Shown here in pieces: positions 19,403 to 27,059 of a DNA stretch of 64,000 nt; positions within the stretch are counted from its first letter, which is position 1; every line of letters starts with the position of its first letter. The position numbers were made by a program, and so were the translations under genes. The DNA lies in the NCBI RefSeq assembly GCF_003609635.1, contig NZ_MCIA01000006.1:62001-126000 (forward strand), read 5' to 3'. This DNA is from Lacrimispora algidixylanolytica (GTDB lineage: Bacteria; Bacillota; Clostridia; Lachnospirales; Lachnospiraceae). A model generated the notes under the pieces. It searched no databases. It saw only the letters and a list, made by a program, of their open reading frames with translations, and was not told the DNA's origin.

Positions 19403-19744
19403 ATGAGTGAGAAATTGTTAAAAAAACAAATGATTTCGTCTGACAACAGGAGTGTTTTGATGGAAGAGGCCAGATTGCAGACTCAGGCACTGTTTTGGCT
19501 GGGAGTCTGGAAAAGAGCCGCCTTATCCCTAATGGTAGTCGGACTGGTGCTGGCATGGTGGGGAATTTTTCTTTCCACTGGAGTAATAAGGGGAGTATTA
19601 GGAATAGCAATTGCTCTCGCAGGAGGAGCTGCAGCCATCATCATAAGGCGGGGGTTGGTTCATGGGAAAAAGAATGTGGAGAAAATCCTTAAGGCTGCCG
19701 GTCTCCAACATGGGGAGATGAGGAGTCAGGCGGATAACAAATAA
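19403..19744 (+). CDS. Small membrane protein of the PTS operon
   Basis: A 113-residue protein not recognised as a named family. It has a hydrophilic N-terminus of about 35 residues, two hydrophobic segments (about 35-55 and 60-82; ALSLMVVGLVLAWWGIFL and GVLGIAIALAGGAAAIII) and a basic C-terminal tail. GAGAGGAT precedes the ATG, 23 bases after the IID stop, so it is part of the PTS transcript. It may be an accessory subunit or the bridge between the PTS and the downstream sensor genes; this is inference. Confidence 0.75.
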   Translation: MSEKLLKKQMISSDNRSVLMEEARLQTQALFWLGVWKRAALSLMVVGLVLAWWGIFLSTGVIRGVLGIAIALAGGAAAIIIRRGLVHGKKNVEKILKAAGLQHGEMRSQADNK

Positions 19745-19752
19745 CAGGATGT

Positions 19753-19779
19753 AGGGAGACACTTAACTGGTGTCTCCCT
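19753..19779 (+). terminator. Intercistronic hairpin between PTS and sensor genes
   Basis: AGGGAGACAC (19753-19762) pairs perfectly with GTGTCTCCCT (19770-19779) over a 7-base loop. There is no T run, so it is more likely an RNA stabiliser or processing site than a full terminator. Confidence 0.5.
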
Positions 19780-19859
19780 TAAGGGCATCAAAGACAAAAA
19801 CAACTTTGCAAATCTTAAGACAGATGATAAGATTACAGATAAGAAGGGGGGCGAAAAAG

Positions 19860-20822
19860 GTGAAAAAGCAGACAATAACGATCTTCTTGCTGTTACTATT
19901 TGTAGTTTTTGCAGGAGTCTTATTCTTTTTAATGTCTAGAAATGGTTTTGTGACTGTTAAAAAAGAAGGTGGTCGCAGATTTGGAGCTACCTATATGACC
20001 ATGAATAATCCCTTTTATGAGATCATAGATGATGAAATCCGCAGTGTCTTAGAGTCCAGAGGGGATATTTTAATAACCAGAGACCCGGCACTTAGCGTTG
20101 ACAAACAGATTGACCAGATTCAGGAATTTATTGACGCTAAGGTGGAAGCAATATTTATCAATCCGGTTGATTGGAAAGCGGTAGGTCCGGTTTTGTCCCA
20201 GGCGGTGGAAAAAGGGATCCCCATTATAGCGGTAGATAGTGATATCTATGATAAAGATAAGGTGGCCTGTACCGTGGTATCTGATAATTATCAGGCAGGT
20301 GTTTTATGTGCACAAAATCTTATGTCTCAGATGGAGGGCGGTAATATTTTACTTCTAACCCACAAAGAAGCAAAGTCTGGTCTGGATCGGATTCGTGGAT
20401 TTCGGGAGACAGTAGCTGCCACAGATACCTTTCAAATTCTGGCTGAAGGAGAATGCTTAGGACAGCTTGAGCGGGCGATGCCTGTGACGGAAGCACTCTT
20501 AAAGAAATATCCTCAAACAAATGTTGTGATGTGCTTAAACGATCCTGCGGCCATGGGGGCTATGGCAGCCCTGGAAGACGCAGGCATGACAGGAAAGGTG
20601 GCAGTCTACGGTGTGGATGGTTCTCCTGACGGCAAATCCATGATTGAAGAAGGGATTATGACCGCCACAGCGGCTCAGTTTCCAAGAAGGCTTGGAAGAG
20701 AGGCGGCAGAAGCGGTATACCGGATTTTAAATGGGGAAACGATTGAGCCGGTGATAAAGATCCCTACAGAACTCATTACTGTTTCGAACTTGAAAAATTA
20801 TGGAAGCAATGGCTGGCAGTGA
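19860..20822 (+). CDS. Membrane-anchored periplasmic-type sugar-binding protein
   Basis: A 320-residue protein of the ribose/galactose-binding (Peripla_BP_4) fold: TYMTMNNPFYEIIDDEI, AIFINPVDWKAVGPVL, IIAVDSDI and VYGVDGSPDGKSMI. The N-terminus has a single membrane span (about residues 6-24) without a lipobox cysteine, so it is likely a tethered, uncleaved sensor. No ABC permease or ATPase is nearby; instead a histidine kinase overlaps its end. This arrangement resembles XylFII-LytS-type sensing, where the binding protein reports ligand to the kinase. The start is taken as the GTG at 19860 after GGGGGG; the upstream codons lie across the hairpin region. Confidence 0.82.
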   Translation: MKKQTITIFLLLLFVVFAGVLFFLMSRNGFVTVKKEGGRRFGATYMTMNNPFYEIIDDEIRSVLESRGDILITRDPALSVDKQIDQIQEFIDAKVEAIFINPVDWKAVGPVLSQAVEKGIPIIAVDSDIYDKDKVACTVVSDNYQAGVLCAQNLMSQMEGGNILLLTHKEAKSGLDRIRGFRETVAATDTFQILAEGECLGQLERAMPVTEALLKKYPQTNVVMCLNDPAAMGAMAALEDAGMTGKVAVYGVDGSPDGKSMIEEGIMTATAAQFPRRLGREAAEAVYRILNGETIEPVIKIPTELITVSNLKNYGSNGWQ

Positions 20823-22155
20823 TAATAAGAATGGGGGCGTGTACTTATTGAGTAGGGAAAATGTTATTACAAAACTTCAAATCGGAATATACCTTCTTAA
20901 TTTTGTAGCCGTATGCCTTGTGGCAGGTATAATGACTTACAGCCTAAGAGAGATTGTAGAGGTTATGGATGCCAGAAACTTTTTAAAGGCAGTACAAGTA
21001 AGACCATGGAGACCGGGTACGATCTTATTCACGTCTGTGACCTGTTATCTTATGCTGATGGTATTAAGCGGAATCAGCCAGTTGTGGGAAGGCAGAGGCA
21101 AGTGGGTCCGGTCTATGATTATGGTGGGGGAAATCGGTTTTTGTATTGGAACTACCTTCGCCTTGAATATGAACTATGATGGTCTAGTACTGCTTGTAGT
21201 GGCTGATATGATTCGGGGGCAAAAAGGGGGCAAGCAAAAGCTGATCCTTCTTTTGGCAGTTACGGGCCTTTATACCATTACAGACTACAATCTTTTGGGC
21301 CGGTATTTTGGAATGGTGCCATGGGATTCCTTTATTTCTTATTTCAGTGTCAGCACTCAGGCGCTTTTAAGAGGCACCAGAAGCATTTTCGTATCCATGA
21401 ATCTGGTTCTTTTTATTCTATATATGGTCCTTTTGATACAAGGGGAGCACAGGGAAAAGGAGCGGATCCGGTTTTTAAATGCCCAGCTTGAGTCAGCCAA
21501 TTTAAAGCTGAAAGCCTATGCGGCAGAGGCAGAGAAAAATGCAGAGACCAGGGAGAGAAATCGCCTTGCCAGGGAAATTCATGATACCTTGGGACATGTT
21601 CTAACTGGAATCATAGCAGGGATTGACGCTTGCATTACCCTTATTGATATATCGCCAGAGGAAACCAGGAAACGTCTGGTCAAAATTGGAGATGTGACCA
21701 GACAGGGAATTACTGATGTGCGTCGCTCAGTCAGTAAGTTACGTCCTGATGTGCTTGAAAAGATGGAACTAGAAAAGGCGCTGACTCAGATGCTTGATGA
21801 CCTAAGCCATAATGCAAAGGCGGAAATTGGATTTGACAATCAGGTTCATCCTCTTAAATTTCATGAGGATGAAGAAGATGTGGTATACCGGGTGATACAA
21901 GAGGCAACGACCAACTCCATTCGCCACGGTCATGCAGAGAAAATCCACATATCCATTCATAAAAAGGACCAATGGCTGACCATAACCGTAAAGGATTACG
22001 GCAAGGGCTGCGAAATCATTGAAAAGGGGTTTGGACTAAGGCATATGGAAGAAAGGCTAAAGATTCTAGGTGGAAGTTTAGAATACGAAGGACATGACGG
22101 TTTTCTCATTACAGCAAAGATACCAATCAGGTGGGGAGAGGAGTATGATTCTTAA
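20800..22155 (+). CDS. Sensor histidine kinase, HisKA_3 type
   Basis: A NarX/LytS-like kinase of 451 residues from the first ATG. About six hydrophobic helices occupy residues 20-215, then a coiled coil rich in charged residues (about 220-260), the phospho-acceptor region RNRLAREIHDTLGHVL, and a HATPase domain with VIQEATTNSIRHGHA and GKGCEIIEKGFGLRHMEERL. The start is uncertain: 20800 and 20809 overlap the binding-protein gene, while a TTG at 20848 has GGGGG ten bases upstream. It is followed without a gap by its response regulator and probably senses the sugar bound by the upstream protein. Confidence 0.9.
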   Translation: MEAMAGSDNKNGGVYLLSRENVITKLQIGIYLLNFVAVCLVAGIMTYSLREIVEVMDARNFLKAVQVRPWRPGTILFTSVTCYLMLMVLSGISQLWEGRGKWVRSMIMVGEIGFCIGTTFALNMNYDGLVLLVVADMIRGQKGGKQKLILLLAVTGLYTITDYNLLGRYFGMVPWDSFISYFSVSTQALLRGTRSIFVSMNLVLFILYMVLLIQGEHREKERIRFLNAQLESANLKLKAYAAEAEKNAETRERNRLAREIHDTLGHVLTGIIAGIDACITLIDISPEETRKRLVKIGDVTRQGITDVRRSVSKLRPDVLEKMELEKALTQMLDDLSHNAKAEIGFDNQVHPLKFHEDEEDVVYRVIQEATTNSIRHGHAEKIHISIHKKDQWLTITVKDYGKGCEIIEKGFGLRHMEERLKILGGSLEYEGHDGFLITAKIPIRWGEEYDS

Positions 22156-22839
22156 ATGAGTGGAAAAATTAAGATAGTCATAGCAGATGATCAGGAGCTG
22201 ATTAGGGATAGCTTGAAAATCGTGCTTTCCGCCAATCCGGATATGGAAGTGATTGATACGGTAGCAGACGGCAGAGAAGTTATCTGTTCTGTCCGGAAGG
22301 AAAAGCCTGATGTTATTTTGATGGATGTCCGGATGCCTGGAATGGATGGGGTGTCCTGTTCTCAGATCATCAAAGAAAATTATCCTCAGATTAAACTCAT
22401 TATCCTTACGACCTTTGATGATGATGAATACGTTTATAATGCTCTTAAGTATGGAGCCAGTGGATACCTGTTAAAAGGTGTTTCCATGGCGGAGTTATCC
22501 GCTGCCATCCGAACCGTTTATAGTGGAAAAGCCATGATTAATCCTGATATTGCAGCCAAGGTGGTACGCTTGTTTTCTCAGATGGCAAAAAGTAATTATG
22601 CCATCAATGTGTCCAAAGGTCATGTGGATGAAATCAGCCGCTCGGAATGGAAGATTATCCAGCAAGTTGGATACGGAAAGTCAAATAAAGAGATTGCGTT
22701 CAACCTAAGTCTGTCGGAGGGCACGGTGCGCAATGGCTTAAGTTCTATTTTGAGCAAGCTGGATTTAAGGGATAGGACTCAGTTAGCCATATGGGCGGTT
22801 CAGACCGGCGTGACCACGCGGAATCTGGAGGAAATGTAA
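22156..22839 (+). CDS. NarL/LuxR-type response regulator
   Basis: A 227-residue regulator with an N-terminal receiver domain (ADDQELIRDSL, phospho-acceptor Asp57 in LMDVRMPGMDG, LTTFDDDEYV, and GYLLKG with the conserved lysine) and a C-terminal LuxR-type HTH (KSNKEIAFNLSLSEGTVRNG). The ATG follows directly on the kinase stop codon, so the two are co-translated partners. It probably controls the PTS operon in response to the sensed sugar; the target promoter is not proven. Confidence 0.93.
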   Translation: MSGKIKIVIADDQELIRDSLKIVLSANPDMEVIDTVADGREVICSVRKEKPDVILMDVRMPGMDGVSCSQIIKENYPQIKLIILTTFDDDEYVYNALKYGASGYLLKGVSMAELSAAIRTVYSGKAMINPDIAAKVVRLFSQMAKSNYAINVSKGHVDEISRSEWKIIQQVGYGKSNKEIAFNLSLSEGTVRNGLSSILSKLDLRDRTQLAIWAVQTGVTTRNLEEM

Positions 22840-22849
22840 GGAGGCAAAG

Positions 22850-24196
22850 ATGAAGAAAGAGGGTAAAATTGGAAGAAAGCCTTTTGCTGCTCGCCTTGTA
22901 CTAGGAGCCGCGGTGTCTGTTTTGCTTTTGCTAGGAGTGGCAATTAATTGTAGAACAAAGCAGGCTGGTGAAGATCAGGTGCTGCGCTTTGGAATGTTTG
23001 CTGGTAGTTATTGGGACGTACCAAATGGGAACTGCTATCAGATTATTGACGATGCCATTATGCGCTTTGAAGCGGCTCATCCAGGCGTTAAGGTAGAGTA
23101 TGTCAGTGGGATCTTAAAAGAGGACTATTCCGAATGGCTGTCAGAACAAGTGCTTCTTGGGAAGGAACCAGATGTGTTTATGATTCCAGCAGGAGAACTT
23201 GATATGCTTGCCTCATCCCGTATTATTAAAAATTTGAACTCATTGATTGAGAGGGATAAAAATTTTTCAAAGGAGTCCTATTACCAGGCAGCTTACCACT
23301 ATGGAAACATAAAGCAAAAACAATTTGCCCTACCTTATGAGAGTGTTACCACATTGATGTTTGTAAATAAGACCTTACTTCAAAAAGAGGGGATTGCCAT
23401 GCCAGGGAGTGGCTGGAACTGGGATGATTTCCTCTCCATATGCCGCCAGGTGACAAAGGATATTGATCATAACGGAATCACAGACCAATTTGGCTACTAT
23501 GGTTATAGCTGGCAGGATGCGGCATATTCTAATGGGCTCTCTCTTTTTAGTGAAGATGGGACCACTTCTTTTTTTGGTGATGAGCGAATGGAAGCGGCAC
23601 TGAAATACGTAAAAGAGCTAGAAGAGATCAATCAGGGTTATACCGTGACCTCTAAAGATTTTGATAAAGGGAAAGTAGCATTTCGCCCTCTGGCATTTTC
23701 AGAATATAGAACTTATAAGCCATACCCATGGAGAATTAAAAAGTATTCGGACTTTGAGTGGGATTGCGTAAAGATGCCATCCGGCCCTGCGGGAGGAAGT
23801 CGAACCGAGTTAAATACTCTTCTTATGGGAATTAGCAGCCGAACAGGTCAAGGGGATCTGGCATGGGAATTTATGAAAACGTTGTGTTATGAAGAAGATA
23901 CTCAGCGAGAATTACTGGAGCAGTCTCAAGGGATGCCAGTAATACGCAAGGTAACGGAGTCTCCTCAGCTTCAGGCGTTGTTAAATAACGATACTCCAGG
24001 AAGGAGCGGCACGGTTGATATGAACATCATCGGTCAGGTTATGGATGAGGCGGTGGAGACACCAAATTTCAGGCTTTATCCAGCCGCTATGGTCATGGCA
24101 GATGGGGAGATTAGCCGAATCTTAAAAGGAGAGGCGTCTATGGATAGCGGATTATTAAAACTACAGCGTGAAATAAATGGGTTATTAAAACAATAA
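22850..24196 (+). CDS. Extracellular solute-binding protein (SBP_bac_1 family)
   Basis: A 448-residue sugar-binding protein. The N-terminus has a basic stretch and a hydrophobic segment (ARLVLGAAVSVLLLLGVAI) followed by NCRTK; the cysteine could be lipidated but the lipobox is not ideal. The body has SBP_bac_1 features: LRFGMFAGSYWDV, FEAAHPGVKVEYV, KEPDVFMIPAGELDML and ALPYESVTTLMFVN. AAGGAGG precedes the ATG, 10 bases after the regulator. No transport subunits follow, so it is a second orphan binding protein, perhaps another sensory input of the kinase. Confidence 0.85.
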   Translation: MKKEGKIGRKPFAARLVLGAAVSVLLLLGVAINCRTKQAGEDQVLRFGMFAGSYWDVPNGNCYQIIDDAIMRFEAAHPGVKVEYVSGILKEDYSEWLSEQVLLGKEPDVFMIPAGELDMLASSRIIKNLNSLIERDKNFSKESYYQAAYHYGNIKQKQFALPYESVTTLMFVNKTLLQKEGIAMPGSGWNWDDFLSICRQVTKDIDHNGITDQFGYYGYSWQDAAYSNGLSLFSEDGTTSFFGDERMEAALKYVKELEEINQGYTVTSKDFDKGKVAFRPLAFSEYRTYKPYPWRIKKYSDFEWDCVKMPSGPAGGSRTELNTLLMGISSRTGQGDLAWEFMKTLCYEEDTQRELLEQSQGMPVIRKVTESPQLQALLNNDTPGRSGTVDMNIIGQVMDEAVETPNFRLYPAAMVMADGEISRILKGEASMDSGLLKLQREINGLLKQ

Positions 24197-24256
24197 AAAG
24201 AAGCAAAAAAGGATAGGGCGCTCATTCTATGAGCTGAGGTAAATCAGGAGGCTGTC

Positions 24257-25144
24257 ATGAAAGAAAACAAGGATAATAAAAGGGAAAATGAGACACCAGA
24301 CTTAAACTTTAAGGCTATATTTAGTGATATCGATGGCACCCTTTTAGATAGCAACCATCAGGTTCCTCCTAATACAGGAAGGGAAATCAGAAGACTGGAA
24401 ACATTACATGTGCCTTTCGTACTGGTATCAGCACGAATGCCGGAGGCAATGACAACGATTAAAGCTGATATTGGCATCTGCAGTCCCATGGTATGCTATA
24501 GCGGAGCCTTGGTAGTAGGAGAAAACGGAGAACATCTTTATAGTTGTCAGGTTGGACTTTTGGAAGCATTGGAAATCAAAGCGATGCTTGATAAAGAGTA
24601 TCCTTTCATTTGCTGCAATACATACGGTGGAAGTAAATGGGTGGTTGATAATGATGAGAATGCATGGGTGAAAAGAGAAGAAGAGATCACCTCATTAAAA
24701 GCCAAAGTGGGATCCATAGAACATGAGTTTAAAGTAGAACAGGGCATCCACAAATTTCTTCTTATGGGACAGAAAGAGGAGATTCTAAAAGTACAAAAAA
24801 GGATTGAAAAGGATTATCCTCACTTATCAGTGTCAAGATCCAACGAATACTATCTAGAAGTTATGAATGGAGCAGTAATGAAATCAAAGGGAGTGGAGTT
24901 TCTTTGCAATCATTATGGAATTTCCATGGATGATGCCATTGCATTTGGAGATGGACATAACGATATCGATATGTTAAAAGCTGTGAAGACCAGCTATGCC
25001 ATGGGGAATGCCCCAAGAGTGGTTCGGGAAAGTGCTGCAAGGGTGACGCTTGACAATGACCATGAAGGACTTCTCGCCGCCTTAAAGGAGTGCTTTGGGT
25101 ATTCTGAAAGTGAGATGAGATTAGAAGAGGGTTCTTTAAGCTAA
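24257..25144 (+). CDS. Cof-type HAD phosphatase
   Basis: A 295-residue haloacid-dehalogenase-fold phosphatase that probably dephosphorylates sugar phosphates. Motif I is FSDIDGTLLD (nucleophile and acid/base aspartates), motif II is LVSARMPEAM, and motif IV is AFGDGHNDIDML; the cap is of the Cof/IIB type. AGGAGG lies eight bases before the ATG. It is the last gene of the PTS/sensor cluster and would act on the sugar phosphate produced by the PTS or relieve its accumulation. A terminator follows. Confidence 0.9.
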   Translation: MKENKDNKRENETPDLNFKAIFSDIDGTLLDSNHQVPPNTGREIRRLETLHVPFVLVSARMPEAMTTIKADIGICSPMVCYSGALVVGENGEHLYSCQVGLLEALEIKAMLDKEYPFICCNTYGGSKWVVDNDENAWVKREEEITSLKAKVGSIEHEFKVEQGIHKFLLMGQKEEILKVQKRIEKDYPHLSVSRSNEYYLEVMNGAVMKSKGVEFLCNHYGISMDDAIAFGDGHNDIDMLKAVKTSYAMGNAPRVVRESAARVTLDNDHEGLLAALKECFGYSESEMRLEEGSLS

Positions 25145-25162
25145 GGGGTTCCTATAACAATG

Positions 25163-25191
25163 AAAGTCCAGGTAGCTGACCTGGACTTTTT
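25163..25191. terminator. Terminator shared by converging genes
   Basis: AAAGTCCAGGT (25163-25173) and ACCTGGACTTT (25179-25189) form a perfect 11-bp stem with a 5-base loop and T run. It ends the HAD transcript and lies just past the end of the opposite-strand PNPOx gene. Confidence 0.9.
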
Positions 25192-25209
25192 GAATTACCA
25201 AAGTAATAA

Positions 25210-25605
25210 TTAGAATTTAATTACTTTTGGCTCCCCAGAGAAAGAACAGATGGTTGCAGTAGCGTTTTTAAGATATAAAACCTCAAAGATGCCGTCATCT
25301 ATGGAGTAGAGATTGCTAAGAGATGCTTGGTTGCTTTCCATCATGGCAACGCGGGCTTCTCTACGATCGTCGTGTATGGCCTCTGCTTCCAGTCTAATCC
25401 AGGTGCCTTTGTTCATGCCGGAGATTTCAATCTTAGGGTTCTTTTTCATCTGAGCAAAAACAGCTTTCTTGTTGTTCGTAGTAATGTAAAGATTGCCTTC
25501 AAATTCACAGACAGCTCCAAACGGACGGACTCTTGGCTGGTCGTCCTCATTTGTTGCTAAATAAAATGTACCACATGCTTTTAAGTAATCCATAACTTCT
25601 TTCAT
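25210..25605 (-). CDS. Pyridoxamine 5'-phosphate oxidase-like protein
   Basis: A 131-residue split-barrel flavoprotein of the PNPOx-like family: GTFYLATNEDDQPRVRPFGA, LYITTNNKKAVFAQMKKNP and KIEISGMNKGTWIRLE are typical. The reading frame extends upstream to 25710, but GAGAGGAG lies ten bases before the ATG at 25605, and that start gives the family length. It is divergent from an HxlR-type regulator and probably regulated by it; such pairs often respond to electrophiles or redox stress. Substrate unknown. Confidence 0.82.
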   Translation of the reverse strand: MKEVMDYLKACGTFYLATNEDDQPRVRPFGAVCEFEGNLYITTNNKKAVFAQMKKNPKIEISGMNKGTWIRLEAEAIHDDRREARVAMMESNQASLSNLYSIDDGIFEVLYLKNATATICSFSGEPKVIKF

Positions 25606-25654
25606 CGTTATTGCTCCTCTCGGTTTTTTATGATATAATGTGTTCACCAGTTTA

Positions 25655-25686
25655 TTATATAGCATACTTCGTAATTGTAAACTACG
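25655..25686 (-). promoter_or_regulatory. PNPOx promoter with overlapping inverted repeat
   Basis: On the minus strand TTTACA (25682-25677), 16 bases, TATAAT (25660-25655). The -35 is inside an imperfect inverted repeat at 25670-25686 (CGTA...TACG, 12 of 17 symmetric positions), a plausible HxlR-family operator controlling both genes. Confidence 0.55.
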
Positions 25687-25723
25687 ATATTTTATGATAC
25701 CTGGTATCAAGGAGGATACTACG

Positions 25724-26074
25724 ATGGTAAAAAGAGATTTAACTGGATTATGCCCTTATGTCACCTCTCAAAAGGTTCTTTCCGGCAAATGGTCCATTTA
25801 TTTATTGTACTTATTACAGGAAGGTCCTGTCAGATTTAATGAATTGCAAAGAAAGATGCCAGAGGACATTACCCACACAACCCTTTCAAGACAGCTTAAG
25901 GCGCTGGAATGGGAAGGTCTGATCGTAAGACAGGAATTCTCCCAGATACCGCCCAGAGTGGAATACTCATTAAGTGAGATCGGCATGAAGTTTGAGACTG
26001 TTTTAGAGGCTTTAGGCGATTGGGGAAGTGAATATATCGAGTTTGTGAAAAACAAAGATACTATAAAAAAATAA
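25724..26074 (+). CDS. HxlR-family transcriptional regulator
   Basis: A 116-residue winged-HTH regulator: CPYVTSQKVLSGKWSIYLLY, RFNELQRKMPEDITHTTLSRQL and IPPRVEYSLSEIG are family hallmarks. The cysteine in GLCPYV is at the position used for redox sensing in several HxlR members. The ATG at 25724 has GGAGG eight bases upstream; the frame is open from 25640 but that part crosses the promoter region. It is divergent from the PNPOx gene and 31 bases before the shikimate kinase gene, so it may be co-transcribed with it. Confidence 0.9.
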   Translation: MVKRDLTGLCPYVTSQKVLSGKWSIYLLYLLQEGPVRFNELQRKMPEDITHTTLSRQLKALEWEGLIVRQEFSQIPPRVEYSLSEIGMKFETVLEALGDWGSEYIEFVKNKDTIKK

Positions 26075-26088
26075 AGATACTATAAAAA
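26054..26088. repeat. 19-bp-period tandem duplication at the end of hxlR
   Basis: AAAGATACTATAAAAA occurs exactly at 26054-26069 and again at 26073-26088. The first copy spans the last codons and stop region of the HxlR gene and the second lies in the spacer. Confidence 0.8.
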
Positions 26089-26105
26089 TAAGATGGAGAA
26101 GCCAT

Positions 26106-26873
26106 ATGAGAGAACTTAACGAGATAAATCAAGATCTGGATCTCTGCAATCAAAAGATTCTGGAACTTTTAAACCAGCATCTAAGCCTTAAGGCTGAGGC
26201 CATGAATACAAAGAAAGCAAGAAACCTCTCCCTTCTTTTACCAGAGCAGAAGATATCTGTACCAAAGGACATCCCTTATGACGAGGAAGTTCAGGATGTT
26301 TTAACAGCGCTTGAATCAGCCGGCAAACGGGTGGGGAGCAAATGTCTTTTTGATACAAACATTGCCTTAATCGGTTTTATGGGAACTGGGAAAAGCACCA
26401 TATCTGGATACTTAAAAGATATGCTTGCGTTGAAAGAGGTAGATGTTGACGCAATGATCGTTAAGAATGAGAATATGGCAATCAAAGATATCTTTGCCAA
26501 ACACGGAGAAGAGTATTTTCGAACATGTGAAAGTGAGGCCATCCTATCGTTAAAAGACTGCAAGCAGTCTGTGATTTCCTGCGGTGGTGGCGCAGTGATC
26601 CGTGAAGAGAATGTAACAAACTTAAAGAAAACAAGCCAAATCGTATTACTGACTGCTTCTCCAGAGACGATTTTAAGCCGGGTAAAAGAAAGTGAAGAAC
26701 GCCCTATCTTAAATGGCAATATGAATGTGGATTTCATAAAAGAGTTGATGGCAAAAAGGGCGGATTATTACTACAAGGCGGCCGATGTGATTATTGAAAC
26801 CGATCACAAAGACGTAAGTCAGATATGCGAGGAATTACTGGCTGCCCTTACGGGTCTGAAAGATGAAGTATAG
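26106..26873 (+). CDS. aroK: Shikimate kinase with chorismate-mutase-like N-terminus
   Basis: Phosphorylates shikimate in the aromatic amino acid pathway. Residues about 85-250 are a complete shikimate kinase: Walker A GFMGTGKST (about 90-98), DVDAMIV, the CGGGAVI motif, and the lid arginine in EERPIL. Residues 1-75 resemble the first helix and following part of an AroQ chorismate mutase (LNEINQDLDLCNQKILELL), so it is either a compact bifunctional protein or a regulatory remnant; the mutase active site cannot be confirmed. It lies outside any aro operon, behind the HxlR gene. Confidence 0.88.
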   Translation: MRELNEINQDLDLCNQKILELLNQHLSLKAEAMNTKKARNLSLLLPEQKISVPKDIPYDEEVQDVLTALESAGKRVGSKCLFDTNIALIGFMGTGKSTISGYLKDMLALKEVDVDAMIVKNENMAIKDIFAKHGEEYFRTCESEAILSLKDCKQSVISCGGGAVIREENVTNLKKTSQIVLLTASPETILSRVKESEERPILNGNMNVDFIKELMAKRADYYYKAADVIIETDHKDVSQICEELLAALTGLKDEV

Positions 26874-26892
26874 ATATTATGTTTTTTTACAT

Positions 26893-26941
26893 AAAGGCAT
26901 GTATTTGTCATGATTGTCATGATGGATATATGTCTTTTTAT
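26893..26941 (+). terminator. Probable terminator after the shikimate kinase gene
   Basis: AAAGGCATGTAT and ATATATGTCTTTT form an interrupted stem with G-T pairs around a loop that contains two TGTCATGA-like copies, followed by a T-rich tail. Confidence 0.5.
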
Positions 26942-27059
26942 TTTGAAAACAAGTAATCTAGAGAAATGAATTCAATTAAATGAAAAAAAATCCCATCTAC
27001 ACAAGTTCTACAAATGGTCCTGTTATTCTTTTTATCAGAAACAATAAAGGAGGCTGTCC

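Noticed and set aside
19860-24196. A complete ABC sugar transporter in the PTS region
   Set aside because: Two binding proteins are present but no permease or ATPase gene is found in the region; a sensory role fits better.
26900-26925. CRISPR-like repeats (two TGTCATGA copies)
   Set aside because: Only two very short copies within a hairpin loop; no array structure or spacers anywhere in the window.
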